Shown here: positions 24,969 to 33,147 of the stretch, in pieces
Numbering within the stretch: position 1 is the stretch's first letter
How the letters are laid out: every line of letters starts with the position of its first letter
DNA from: JANMEX01 sp043776635
Lineage (GTDB): Bacteria; Pseudomonadota; Alphaproteobacteria; Rhizobiales; Rhizobiaceae
NCBI GenBank assembly: GCA_043776635.1
Contig: JAYVRA010000021.1
Coordinates: 1-64,000 of the forward strand
DNA length: 64,000 bases
Reading direction: 5' to 3'
Translations under genes and position numbers: made by a program
The notes under the pieces: generated by a model
What the model saw: only the letters and a program-made list of their open reading frames with translations
Database searches by the model: none
Told to the model about the DNA's origin: nothing

Positions 24969-26033
24969 TTAAATCCAACCCTGCAACTCGTGCCTTACTA
25001 AATGCTCAATGACGGCCATGCCATCCTGTGAATCGTTGAGGCAGGGAATGTGCGTGAAATTTTTGCCACCGGCGTGATGGAAGGTTTCGGCGGCCTCAAT
25101 GGCGATTTCTTCAAGCGTTTCGAGGCAATCTGACACGAAGCCGGGGTTGAATACCGCAATTGATTTCACACCATCCTTGGCCAGTTTTTCGATGGTTTTA
25201 TCGGTGTAGGGTTCCAGCCATTTTGCCGGACCGAAGCGCGATTGGAAGGTGCTGATGAGCTTATCCTTGGGCCAGCCGAGGCGCTCGCGCAGCAGGCGCG
25301 TCGTCTTCATGCAGTGGCAATGATAGGGATCGCCCTTGTCAAAATATTTCTGCGGAATGCCGTGGTAAGACGCGACGACGACTTCCGGCTCGAAATTCAG
25401 TGTTGCCAGATGGGTCTCAATTGAGCGGGCCAGCGCTTCGATATAGACCGGCTCATCATGATATTGCGGCACTGTTCGAATGGCAGGCATATAGCGCACT
25501 TTTGCCAGCGCTTCGAAGAGCTTGTCGTTGACCGATGCGGTCGTGGCGGCAGCATATTGAGGATAGAGCGGGAAGCACAGGATGCGCTCGCAGCCTTGCT
25601 CTCTCAGTTTTGTCAGCACACTTTCCATGGATGGATTGCCATAGCGCATTGCCCAATCAACAACGACATTTGTATCGCCCTTCATCGCCCCGGCAAGTTT
25701 CTCGCCTTGAGCACGGGTGAAAGTGCGCAGGGGGGACTCATCCAATTCTTTGTTCCAGATTGTTTTATAAGCTTTGCCTGATCTGGAAGGGCGGGTCGTC
25801 AAAATTACGCCGTGTAGCAGCGGCAGCCAGATGGCGCGGGGCGTATCCACGACGCGGATGTCGGACAGAAACTCCGCTAAATACCGGCGCATAGGGCCGT
25901 AGCTTGTGCCATCGGGCGTGCCTAAATTGACCAGCATAACGCCGATTTTGCCTATTTTAACCGCCGGATGGCCGGATGGTAGAGGCCCCAATGCGCGGGC
26001 GGCATTACGTTTAATAGACGTGGTAAGTATCAT
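24969..26033 (-). CDS. hemH: Ferrochelatase
   Basis: HemH inserts Fe(II) into protoporphyrin IX, the last step of protoheme synthesis, at the inner membrane face. Length is 354 residues. Family marks are GVMLVNLGTPDG at the start, the RRYLAEFLSD segment, LCFPLYPQYAAATTAS, and the active-site stretch VVASYHGIPQKYFDKGDPYH with its metal-binding His; VFNPGFVSDCLETLEEI holds the catalytic Glu. It lies next to an Omp10-type lipoprotein gene, as in Brucella. Confidence 0.95.
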   Translation of the reverse strand: MILTTSIKRNAARALGPLPSGHPAVKIGKIGVMLVNLGTPDGTSYGPMRRYLAEFLSDIRVVDTPRAIWLPLLHGVILTTRPSRSGKAYKTIWNKELDESPLRTFTRAQGEKLAGAMKGDTNVVVDWAMRYGNPSMESVLTKLREQGCERILCFPLYPQYAAATTASVNDKLFEALAKVRYMPAIRTVPQYHDEPVYIEALARSIETHLATLNFEPEVVVASYHGIPQKYFDKGDPYHCHCMKTTRLLRERLGWPKDKLISTFQSRFGPAKWLEPYTDKTIEKLAKDGVKSIAVFNPGFVSDCLETLEEIAIEAAETFHHAGGKNFTHIPCLNDSQDGMAVIEHLVRHELQGWI

Positions 26034-26140
26034 AATACGAATCCATTATTCATCACATAAATAGCCGGAAATTTATTCATTTCAATGCGACGAATATGCC
26101 CCGTAATAGAGCCCGCGAAGTGCGGGCTAATTTTAAAACT

Positions 26141-26231
26141 AGAGCAAGTCGAGTTCAAACGGCATGAGGATTCGTCCCGATAACCGGGCGAATTCTAATA
26201 TTTTTGAACTGATTTGAATTCGACTTGCTCT
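26141..26231. repeat. Nested inverted-repeat element between hemH and the omp10-like gene
   Basis: Outer arms of 19 bp (agagcaagtcgagttcaaa and its inverse ending in cgacttgctct) differ at one position. An inner hairpin (attcgtcccg...cgggcgaat) lies at about 26171-26193. A further small hairpin (agcccgc...gcgggct) is 20 bases to the left. Rhizobial genomes carry many short palindromic elements beginning with agagca; I see one copy here. Confidence 0.6.
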
Positions 26232-26241
26232 GAATTCCAGA

Positions 26242-26685
26242 TTAGCTTTGCGTGGCTGGTATTGGGACTGGTGCAAGGGCAGGCGCAACTACAGGTGTCA
26301 CTAATGGCGTTGCCGCGCGCCTTACCAAAGAGAATTGCGCACCGTTGGCTGTTGTGCAATTCAACTGGGCCGGGCCTGCAAGCAAACACGCTGCATTTAC
26401 AGTTGTCTTGCGTATCAAAGATGTGAACGACAGATCAACCGTTTTCTGGTCACGGAATGTGTAAGAACCGCGCGCCATGGTAGCACCGGTTTGCGAATCT
26501 GTTGACACAAATGTTCCCCCGGCAAATCTGGCAGAATTAATGCCACGGGTATCGACCCAATCACCATCAATACCTGCGGGCCTTGGCGCTACCAAGATAG
26601 GCTCAGGGGTGACGCCTGTTGATTGGCAGGATGATAAAAAGCCCGTCATCACAAGTATTAGAAGGCGGTTCACGGTGACGTTCAT
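26242..26685 (-). CDS. omp10: Outer-membrane lipoprotein, Omp10 family
   Basis: A 147-residue lipoprotein. The signal peptide (LLILVMTGFLSSC) ends at lipobox Cys20. The mature part, PAGIDGDWVDTRGINSARFA followed by GGTF, MARGSYTF and QLNCTTANGAQFSLVRR, corresponds in order and spacing to Brucella Omp10, a surface lipoprotein with a lipocalin-like small barrel. In Brucella the gene also adjoins hemH. The C-terminus has an extra Pro/Ala-rich tail (TPLVTPVVAPALAPVP) that I do not recall from Brucella. Divergent promoters are not shared; the next gene upstream is on the same strand about 190 bases away. Confidence 0.83.
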   Translation of the reverse strand: MNVTVNRLLILVMTGFLSSCQSTGVTPEPILVAPRPAGIDGDWVDTRGINSARFAGGTFVSTDSQTGATMARGSYTFRDQKTVDLSFTSLIRKTTVNAACLLAGPAQLNCTTANGAQFSLVRRAATPLVTPVVAPALAPVPIPATQS

Positions 26686-26876
26686 TATTGTAACTCCCCA
26701 TTTCTATTGACTAATAAAGGCACTTTTTAAGCGAAAAAACAAGGCTATGGACGAAATGGAACAAGATGCATTTAAATGTAATCACAATTCACCCCGAAAT
26801 TTCAGCGAATTTTGATAATAATGGATTCACATGAACGCATTTTGCTCCAACCATTCGCCTTGTCAAAGACTTCGCA

Positions 26877-28322
26877 CTATTGCACCAGTACGTTGCGGAA
26901 TTGCCAAGGGTCTGTGAGGTCGAGATTTTCCTTGAACAGACCCGGCCGGTCATGCAGCGGGGTCCAATCGGTGAAGTGGCCTTTGAGTTGACCAAGATAC
27001 GGCGCTTGAATTTCAAGGCAGCGCTTATAGTCAATTTCATCGGTTTCAATAATGCCGGAGTTCGGGTTTTCCAGCGCCCAGACCATGCCTGCCAGTACGG
27101 CTGAAGTGACTTGCAAACCGGTGGCGTTTTGCCCCGGGGCCAGCGCACGCGCCTCTTTTAAGGTCAGGCTTGAGCCATACCAGAAGGCGTTTTTGCTATG
27201 ACCATAGAGCAGAACGCCCAGTTCATCCGCACCGTCGATCAGCTCGCTTTCGTCCAGCACATGCAGTGTTTCTTGCGGGATGCCGGCTGCGCCGAACATT
27301 TCATCGAGCGAGACGATGGCGCTGTTGCACGGGTGGTAGGCGTAATGCGCGGTCGGACGGTATTTCGGTTCACCCTTTTTGCGTGGTACTGTGTAATAGT
27401 CCGAGATCGAAATCGCCTCATTATGGGTGACGAGCAGGCCAAATTGCGGTCCCTCCGTCGGGCACCATGTGCGCACGCGGGTGTCGCCGCCCGGCTGTTC
27501 TAGATAGATGGCGCAGCGTGAGCCCTTCTTGTGGCCTTTGGAGTTTTTGGGTTTCCACTTTTCATGCGTGCCCCAGCCAAGCTCGGCTGGTTGCAGGCCT
27601 TCGGAGATCAAGCCTTCAACGGACCATGTGTTCCAAAACACGCCGAATGGTTTTGAATGCTTGGTGCGCTGCGTATCACGCTCGGCAATGTGAACGCCCT
27701 TCACGCCGAGCCGCTGCATGAGCTTGGCCCAGCTCTTGCGGTCATTGATCGCCGGCTCTTCGATAAAGGGGTCGATTGTGGCCGCAAGTTCCACCAGCGC
27801 CCGTTTGACAAACCAAGACACCATGCCGGGGTTCGCCCCGCAGCATGAAATGGCTGTTGTGCCGGCGGGATTGGCTTTGCGCTCTTTCTTCACAGTTTGG
27901 CGCAGCGCATAATTGGTGCGCGAGGCGCTGTCGGCGGTCTTGTCGTAGTAAAAGCCCTTCCACGGCTCTATAACTGTATCAATATAAAGCACGCCAAGCT
28001 CGCGGCAGAGGCGCATAATATCAAGCGAGGAGGTGTCTACGGAAAGATTGATGCAAAACCCTTGGCCTTTGCCCTTGGTCAAAAGGGGCGTGAGCAGGTC
28101 GCGGTAATTTTCCGGGGTGACGGCTTTTTGCACATAGGCAACGTTGCGTTCATCAAGGCTGGATTTGCCGGTATCCAGCGGGTCTATGACCACCATGCGG
28201 GACTTATCAAATTTAAAATGACGTTCTATCAGTGGCAGTGTTCCGCGGCCAATAGAACCGAACCCAATCATGACAATGGGACCGGTGATGTGGCCGTGGA
28301 TCGGCCAATTTGCTGCTTCCAA
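26877..28322 (-). CDS. hss: Homospermidine synthase
   Basis: The enzyme joins two putrescines (or putrescine and spermidine) to form sym-homospermidine, with NAD as redox carrier. The 481-residue protein starts with a Rossmann motif (IVMIGFGSIGRGTLPLIERH). It also contains INLSVDTSSLDIMRLCRE, YIDTVIEPWKGFYYD, CCGANPGMVSWFVKRAL, HNEAISISDYY and YAYHPCNSAIVSLDE, as expected for bacterial Hss. Its start is TTG at 28322: AGGAG lies eight bases upstream and no in-frame ATG precedes the Rossmann strand. Its substrate source is the decarboxylase at 52-53 kb. Confidence 0.94.
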   Translation of the reverse strand: MEAANWPIHGHITGPIVMIGFGSIGRGTLPLIERHFKFDKSRMVVIDPLDTGKSSLDERNVAYVQKAVTPENYRDLLTPLLTKGKGQGFCINLSVDTSSLDIMRLCRELGVLYIDTVIEPWKGFYYDKTADSASRTNYALRQTVKKERKANPAGTTAISCCGANPGMVSWFVKRALVELAATIDPFIEEPAINDRKSWAKLMQRLGVKGVHIAERDTQRTKHSKPFGVFWNTWSVEGLISEGLQPAELGWGTHEKWKPKNSKGHKKGSRCAIYLEQPGGDTRVRTWCPTEGPQFGLLVTHNEAISISDYYTVPRKKGEPKYRPTAHYAYHPCNSAIVSLDEMFGAAGIPQETLHVLDESELIDGADELGVLLYGHSKNAFWYGSSLTLKEARALAPGQNATGLQVTSAVLAGMVWALENPNSGIIETDEIDYKRCLEIQAPYLGQLKGHFTDWTPLHDRPGLFKENLDLTDPWQFRNVLVQ

Positions 28323-28385
28323 TTATGGTTCTCCTGATTTCACGGCGGTTTTTTGTTATTTTTGCCGGAAACCATTAAACCACAC

Positions 28386-29285
28386 TCAGATAGGGTGCGG
28401 CAACCCCGCGATGCGATTGAGCCGGACAAGGAGCCTCTCGCGCTCATCGGCAATGCCTTTGTAGGTGACTTCCGGTGTGGATAAGGCTGCCACTTGTGCC
28501 GCGATAGACTGCGCTAAAGTTGCGCCATCAGGGTGGGTTTCGAGCATTTCCAGCGGGTCATTATGGATGCGGATGGTGAAGAGCAAGTCGCCGCTCTCCG
28601 GCATTTTGCGTAAAGTCTGGCGCTCCATACGTATAACGATTTGGTCACCATGTTCGCCGAAACGGCGTTTCATATTGTTATCAGATTCAGGGTGATAGAG
28701 GTTGGCATCGCCATAAAGTGACCAGTTCCACCGGATAACCGGTTGGTTTGGTTGCAGCTTGTCAAACATGCGGGCGATGAGTTCGGCGTTGCGCGTGCCT
28801 TCGCTAAAGCCAGGTACTGGCTTGTGGATTTCGTGCATGGGACGCCCGAATTTTTCGTGCAGGTTCCACGCGGACGGGAAGCAGAGCGAGGCAGCGGCGA
28901 GGCGCCAGCCGTTTTCGCTTTTATGCATCAGCACCAGATCTTCCTGCGTCAGGCTGGCTGCAATGTGAAGGATCGGTAGATCGGGATTGTCTAAATCGAC
29001 GTGGCGCTTGGCGGGAATGATTTCTATAGTGCGGTCGTGAAGGCGGTAAGTGTCTGGAAAGTTTGCCAAAAGATGCGCGACCAGTGTGTCCAGTATTTCC
29101 TGTTGTGAAGTTTCGGTTCCGGCTTCGCTGGCCAGAACCTTGTGGCGAACGATGCCGAGCAGGCGTTGTTTTTCGTCGAGATAGGCAGGCAAATGCCGGT
29201 CAACCTCAATCCAGTCTTTGATGTCCAGTGGTTTGAGGCCTATGGCGAATGGTTTTGACGAACCGTCATAGGGTGTGTGGGTCAT
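28386..29285 (-). CDS. DUF3445 protein, heme-dependent oxidative N-demethylase-like
   Basis: A 299-residue member of the DUF3445/HDOD family, some of which bind heme and oxidatively demethylate N-methylated amines. Family-like segments are PFAIGLKPLDIKDWIEVD, ASLCFPSAWNLHEKFGRPMH followed by EIHKPVPGF, and RWNWSLYGDANLYHP. The SA.NL.EK.G..M..IH.PVP block is the most conserved part of the family. It ends about 60 bases from hss and starts one base from the pabC stop, so it may be co-transcribed with the pab genes. Substrate unknown. Confidence 0.83.
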   Translation of the reverse strand: MTHTPYDGSSKPFAIGLKPLDIKDWIEVDRHLPAYLDEKQRLLGIVRHKVLASEAGTETSQQEILDTLVAHLLANFPDTYRLHDRTIEIIPAKRHVDLDNPDLPILHIAASLTQEDLVLMHKSENGWRLAAASLCFPSAWNLHEKFGRPMHEIHKPVPGFSEGTRNAELIARMFDKLQPNQPVIRWNWSLYGDANLYHPESDNNMKRRFGEHGDQIVIRMERQTLRKMPESGDLLFTIRIHNDPLEMLETHPDGATLAQSIAAQVAALSTPEVTYKGIADERERLLVRLNRIAGLPHPI

Positions 29286-29286
29286 T

Positions 29287-29940
29287 TTATTTTATCAGCC
29301 TTGCCTCAATTAAATTACGCAGCGAATTGCCGACAAAGAACTGATTTTTTTCAACGTCTTGACGGCGTAGCACACCTTCGACCACCTTTCCCTCATCCAG
29401 TAGTTCCCGCCGCAGAACGCCTTTTAGGAGGCCGTCATTGAGTGGCGGTGTAATTAGTGTGTTACCAATCTTCACAAACAAATTAGTGATCGTCCCTTCG
29501 CACAAATGGCCGCGCTGGTTTTCCAGTAGCACCTCGTCGATTTCGGATGCAGGAAACTCTGCGCGGGCGTCGTCGTAGGTTTGTCGTAATGAAGTTTTGT
29601 GTGCCAGAAGCAGGTTGCCCGCATCAAGTTTCGTGGCAGCAATGGCGACGCGCCAGATTGTTCCTGCAGGCGTTGGCGTGAAAGGAAATGTGGTGCAAGA
29701 TAACTGGTTTTGCTTATCGAGAACGAGCCGGACACGCAACGGAGTGGATGCGGAGATGGTGCGAAGTGAGTGCGCCGCGTGACCGGGATCGAAACGTTTG
29801 CCGAGCGCGAGCGAAGATTTGGACATTCGATCAATATGTAGCTTCGCGCGGATGCAGCCTGCCTCCGGCTCATAGCGCAGTGTCTCTATTAGACTTAGGG
29901 GTTGATGTTGCCCGCTGCGAAGCGGGCTTTCAATAGACAT
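29287..29940 (-). CDS. pabC: Aminotransferase class IV, aminodeoxychorismate lyase-like (PabC)
   Basis: A PLP enzyme of 217 residues, shorter than typical PabC (about 270). The PLP lysine is Lys115 in LLAHKTSLRQTYDDAR. The segment EVLLENQRGHLCEGTITNLF is the conserved class IV Glu/Asn motif, and NDGLLKGVLRRELLDEG is also typical. It would convert 4-amino-4-deoxychorismate to p-aminobenzoate and pyruvate. It overlaps the end of pabB by 46 bases, which supports coupled function. The N-terminal part is more compact than in stand-alone PabC, as seen in bipartite PabB-PabC systems. Confidence 0.86.
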   Translation of the reverse strand: MSIESPLRSGQHQPLSLIETLRYEPEAGCIRAKLHIDRMSKSSLALGKRFDPGHAAHSLRTISASTPLRVRLVLDKQNQLSCTTFPFTPTPAGTIWRVAIAATKLDAGNLLLAHKTSLRQTYDDARAEFPASEIDEVLLENQRGHLCEGTITNLFVKIGNTLITPPLNDGLLKGVLRRELLDEGKVVEGVLRRQDVEKNQFFVGNSLRNLIEARLIK

Positions 29941-30998
29941 TCATCATACTCCACGCTGCCATCTGAATCGAACACCACTCCGCTGCCGACATTGAATTTT
30001 GCTAATCCATTATCCTCTAATACCACAGTGCGGATGGCAACATTGAAGCTCATTTGACCGGTTGGCGCTATCCAGCCGATGGAGCCGCAATAGACATCGC
30101 GGGGCGACGTTTCCAAATCTTGGATGATTTCCATGGCGCGGATTTTCGGCGCACCGGTGATGGAGCCGCAGGGGAAGAGCGCGGTGAAAATATCTTGCAG
30201 GGTAAGACCGGGGAGAAGTTTAGCGCGGATGCGGCTGACCATTTGGTGCAGGGAAGGATAGGTCTCGACTGTGAATAATTCCGGGACATGCAGCGAGCCG
30301 ACGGTGGTGATGCGTGAAATATCATTGCGTAACAGGTCCACGATCATGCGGTTTTCGGCTTGGTTCTTGCCGTCGTTTTGCAAGGCCAGCTTTATAGCGT
30401 CGTCTTCCTCTGGCGTCTTGCCGCGCTTGGCCGTGCCTTTCATGGGGCGGGTTTCTACCCAGCCATCGGCGTCGATTTCAAAGAAAAGTTCCGGCGAGCG
30501 CGAGAGAATCTGCGGGCCGCCGAGAGCGACCATGCCGCCGTGACGCACGGGCTGGCGCTGGGTGAGGGTATGAAAAATAGAAACCGGATCTCCGGACCAC
30601 TCAGCATGGATGGGGAAGGTGAGGTTGGACTGATAGCAATCGCCCAGCGCGATGTGGCGCTTGAGCTTATCAAAACGCGAGACGTAATCTTCTCGGGTCC
30701 AAGCCGGAACGGCGTTTCGCAGCGGGGCAGTCGGAATGGGGGCAGAACGTTCGGACGGGCGGAAGGTGGAAATGTCTGCTTCGTCAAAAATGCCGAGCTG
30801 CAACAGCGGCACACCGCGATTTTCTGGTAAAAGAGGTTTAAGTTTCTCCTCCAGCAGATAGCCTGCTTCATAAGAAACATAGCCTGCCAGCCATTTGCCA
30901 GCCTTGCGGGCGGCTTCCGCTTTTTCGAAGGCTAGGGTGAGATCGCTTTCGCTCTCCGCCGTAAGAATTTCCAAAGGCCGCGCAAACAACCGCCGCAC
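29895..30998 (-). CDS. pabB: Aminodeoxychorismate synthase component I
   Basis: A chorismate-binding enzyme of about 367 residues. Typical blocks are LKRHIALGDCYQSNLTFPIH, SRSPELFFEIDADGWVETRP, MKGTAKRGKTPEEDDAIKLA, ENRMIVDLLRNDISRITTVG, VETYPSLHQMVSRIRAKLLP, and ALFPCGSITGAPKIRAMEII followed by NVAIRTVVLEDNGLAKFNVG. With a glutaminase (pabA, not in this window) it aminates chorismate. The GTG at 30998 is the first ordinary start in the frame. Sequence just before it (PPHVLLHDDILG) looks like the usual N-terminus, so translation may begin a little upstream at a rare codon. Confidence 0.9.
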   Translation of the reverse strand: MRRLFARPLEILTAESESDLTLAFEKAEAARKAGKWLAGYVSYEAGYLLEEKLKPLLPENRGVPLLQLGIFDEADISTFRPSERSAPIPTAPLRNAVPAWTREDYVSRFDKLKRHIALGDCYQSNLTFPIHAEWSGDPVSIFHTLTQRQPVRHGGMVALGGPQILSRSPELFFEIDADGWVETRPMKGTAKRGKTPEEDDAIKLALQNDGKNQAENRMIVDLLRNDISRITTVGSLHVPELFTVETYPSLHQMVSRIRAKLLPGLTLQDIFTALFPCGSITGAPKIRAMEIIQDLETSPRDVYCGSIGWIAPTGQMSFNVAIRTVVLEDNGLAKFNVGSGVVFDSDGSVEYDECLLKARFAAGNINP

Positions 30999-31426
30999 GC
31001 CGAGAATATCGTCGTGGAGCAGAACATGAGGCGGGAGGGCAGGCGTTTTCAGAGGTGGTGATTCCGGTGCGGTTTAACAGAATATACAGCTAGCGCGATT
31101 TGCCGGATTGCTGAAGTGCGACATGATGCGGGGGGGGGGCTGGTCCTAATGTATCTTAACAAATTTTCGGAAAAGTAATTGCGCCATTTTTGATTTGTGC
31201 AGGGCTGTAAGCGTCCGCAAATCGCCTAATCATTACGATCAGATGTGTGGCATATCTTTCATTATCGGTGGGGGATTTCCATTTCTGTCCATTACTCCCC
31301 ATATTTGGTGTAAGGTAACTTGGCGGTCGTATTACGAGGCGATCAAGTCAGTAGCTGCATGTAAAAAAATGGTGATGGGTTCATGCGAGAGCGTTTCATT
31401 TTGCGCGAAGTACCCAATTCCAAGAG
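30999..31426. other. Gene-free stretch with a ten-G run
   Basis: No convincing gene, RNA or repeat is seen in this 428-bp gap. It contains a homopolymer of ten G (31130-31139). From about 31100 on it becomes AT-richer, marking the left edge of the defence island. A short plus-strand frame at 31195-31482 has no family resemblance and runs into the abi gene. Confidence 0.5.
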
Positions 31427-32392
31427 CTACGTTGCCCAGACAGATAGGGTTTTCCAATCATCAGGGAAGCCAGCATTTTTAAGGGACACATAAGGATTGG
31501 TTGGGAAAGTATCACAATGCTCTATTAACCAAAGGTGCCACGTGCTGTTTGGGCTAATCGTTTTGAGGATATGGCGCATAATCAGCAATGCGGAATATAG
31601 CCGTGTCTGTGCCTTGGTATTACTCGTTAAGTGGTCAAAATCGGGAATTTGCCCTGTAGTAGGCCAAACCGGTTGGTTCACCTGAGGTTTGTTCCAGAGT
31701 CTGGAGTGGTGGGCACATACGTTTCTTATGTCGTTAAGGGACCGCACCCAACTTTGCAGCACAGCCCCGCTAGGAACCTGATATAGCGCTGCGATGGTAT
31801 CTCTGCTGGGAACAATCAACCCTTCATATAGATGTGAAAGTGCCCCAAAGTCCCATAGCTCGGACGCTATCCAAATTGGCATGTCACTCTTCGGGTACTT
31901 TGCTTTGAAATGTTTGGCAAAATGCTCCTGTGACTTTTGGGCTTTATCATCAAGCATTCTGAGCCATTTTTCATGTTTTGTCTCTGCGTGCGGTGTAATC
32001 CGCTTGCGCGAAAAATGACCGTTCAACTGAGCAGGGTCTCGATGTGCAAAGGGGTCTAACTGAGCGAGCGAAATGGTAATGTCTGTTCGAAGCGCAATTT
32101 CTATGCGCTCGAGAGCATCCAAGCATATCATACGAAGTTTTTTGTCAAAAATATATAAATCAAGGATGTGAGAAAAGTGAACGCCTCGCTGGAAATTGTC
32201 GCCTATACCTGAGGTCCCGTCGACATTCATTACCCTTTCACGAAAAGGATACCAATAAGCACTCAGTCGATAGTAGTTTACTTTGCCAAGGTAATGCTTC
32301 GCACGCTCGTCATTGGTTATAACAAGGCCGCGACCTTTAAGTAGATCAACCTGCTGTTGAAGGGAAAGAAATGGCTTGACGTATTGATTCAT
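31427..32392 (-). CDS. Abi_2 (AbiD/AbiF) family HEPN protein
   Basis: A putative phage-defence or toxin protein of 321 residues. Family marks in order are KPFLSLQQQVDLLKGRGL, YLGKVNYYRLSAYWYPFR, ILDLYIFDKKLRMICLDALE, RIEIALRTDI, and SLNDIRNVCAHHSRLWNKP. The last contains R-x4-H (RNVCAH), the catalytic motif of HEPN RNases. Relatives cause abortive infection, and recent work presents AbiF as an RNA-antitoxin-controlled RNase related to Cas13 ancestry. The start at 32392, just before KPFLS, fits homologues; 32410 is also possible. Neither has a clear ribosome site. A terminator-like hairpin lies directly upstream (next entry). Confidence 0.88.
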   Translation of the reverse strand: MNQYVKPFLSLQQQVDLLKGRGLVITNDERAKHYLGKVNYYRLSAYWYPFRERVMNVDGTSGIGDNFQRGVHFSHILDLYIFDKKLRMICLDALERIEIALRTDITISLAQLDPFAHRDPAQLNGHFSRKRITPHAETKHEKWLRMLDDKAQKSQEHFAKHFKAKYPKSDMPIWIASELWDFGALSHLYEGLIVPSRDTIAALYQVPSGAVLQSWVRSLNDIRNVCAHHSRLWNKPQVNQPVWPTTGQIPDFDHLTSNTKAQTRLYSALLIMRHILKTISPNSTWHLWLIEHCDTFPTNPYVSLKNAGFPDDWKTLSVWAT

Positions 32393-32410
32393 GTACTGTG
32401 CATAATGCAT

Positions 32411-32515
32411 AAAACAAAAAAGACCAACCCGTACACATTGCTGTGCAGTGGGGCTGGCCGTATCGCCATCTTTATCTACCACCCAGCTTGAAAAGACAAG
32501 AAAAATCAAATAAAG
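32411..32515 (-). ncRNA. Candidate structured RNA just upstream of the abi gene
   Basis: On the minus strand GGCCAGCCC (32451-32459) pairs with GGGTTGGTC (32422-32430). An inner stem (TGCAC/GTGTA) lies within the loop, and TTTTTTGTTTT follows. This is a complete intrinsic-terminator hairpin ending about 20 bases before the abi start, where no protein-coding reason for it exists. A transcript of roughly 60-100 nt starting near 32515 is implied. The 5' boundary and promoter are guesses. AbiF-type loci are reported to carry such an RNA as antitoxin. Confidence 0.55.
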
Positions 32516-32529
32516 TGAAATGAATATGA

Positions 32530-32582
32530 TTTAAATATGATATTGTGAAGCAAAATATTTGCTTCACAATATCATATTTAAA
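32530..32582. repeat. 53-bp perfect palindrome (25-bp arms, 3-bp centre)
   Basis: The sequence tttaaatatgatattgtgaa continues into gcaaa, then ATA, then the exact inverse. It is AT-rich and lies between divergent genes (abi and the coiled-coil gene), so it is not a normal terminator for either. It may be an operator, a cruciform or recombination site, or a hairpin in an RNA. Confidence 0.92.
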
Positions 32583-32674
32583 AGTCATTGTCAACAAACA
32601 TAACACATTGATAAATAACAATAAATTATATCATATAGACAGGCATCTTTTTTCACATTAACATTTGAAACATC

Positions 32675-33058
32675 ATGTCAGATAACTATCTCACCTTCCT
32701 CGAAAAACGTTTCCAGAATGAACTGGAGGATATTGAGCGACGTATCAAGGAACTGAACATTGAAAAAATGGCGTTACATCGGCAGTTAAGCAAGGCGCGT
32801 GCTGAACGTGCGGGTCTTCAATATTCAGTGCGTAAGAACAGTATGAATCGCGTGCTGGCCGAGAACAGTGTTCTCAAAGCGCTACAAGAGAGCGATCAAG
32901 CTATGCGAACCGGCGACTTATTTGATAAAGCGCGTATAACCCATTTTGATTTAAAGCTGCCGACGTTCCGCACTTACCTAGACCGCATGAAGCGGAAGGG
33001 ATTGGTCAAATCCGCACGGTCCACTGGATTTTGGGAGTTGCCATCAAAGGCAGGCTGA
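32675..33058 (+). CDS. Coiled-coil plus winged-helix-like protein, unrecognised
   Basis: A 127-residue protein of unknown function. Residues 5-50 form a strongly charged coiled coil (FLEKRFQNELEDIERRIKEL, then NIEKMALHRQLSKARAERAG). Residues 60-125 look like a winged helix-turn-helix: VLAENSVLKALQESDQAMRT, DLFDKARI, FRTYLDRMKRKGLVKS and STGFWEL. This suggests a dimeric DNA-binding regulator. It is divergent from the abi gene with the 53-bp palindrome between them, making the palindrome its possible operator. No ribosome site is obvious. The AT-rich composition agrees with the island. Confidence 0.65.
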   Translation: MSDNYLTFLEKRFQNELEDIERRIKELNIEKMALHRQLSKARAERAGLQYSVRKNSMNRVLAENSVLKALQESDQAMRTGDLFDKARITHFDLKLPTFRTYLDRMKRKGLVKSARSTGFWELPSKAG

Positions 33059-33147
33059 GATTACTTTAGAAACGTACGCAACCACCGAACATTGCTAAGC
33101 TATGATATAGCGAAAGGTGATGTGGCCCCGCAAGGGAGTGATTTATT

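Noticed and set aside
31195..31482. A 95-codon plus-strand frame next to the abi gene
   Set aside because: It overlaps the abi 3' end and has an irregular composition without motifs; probably chance.
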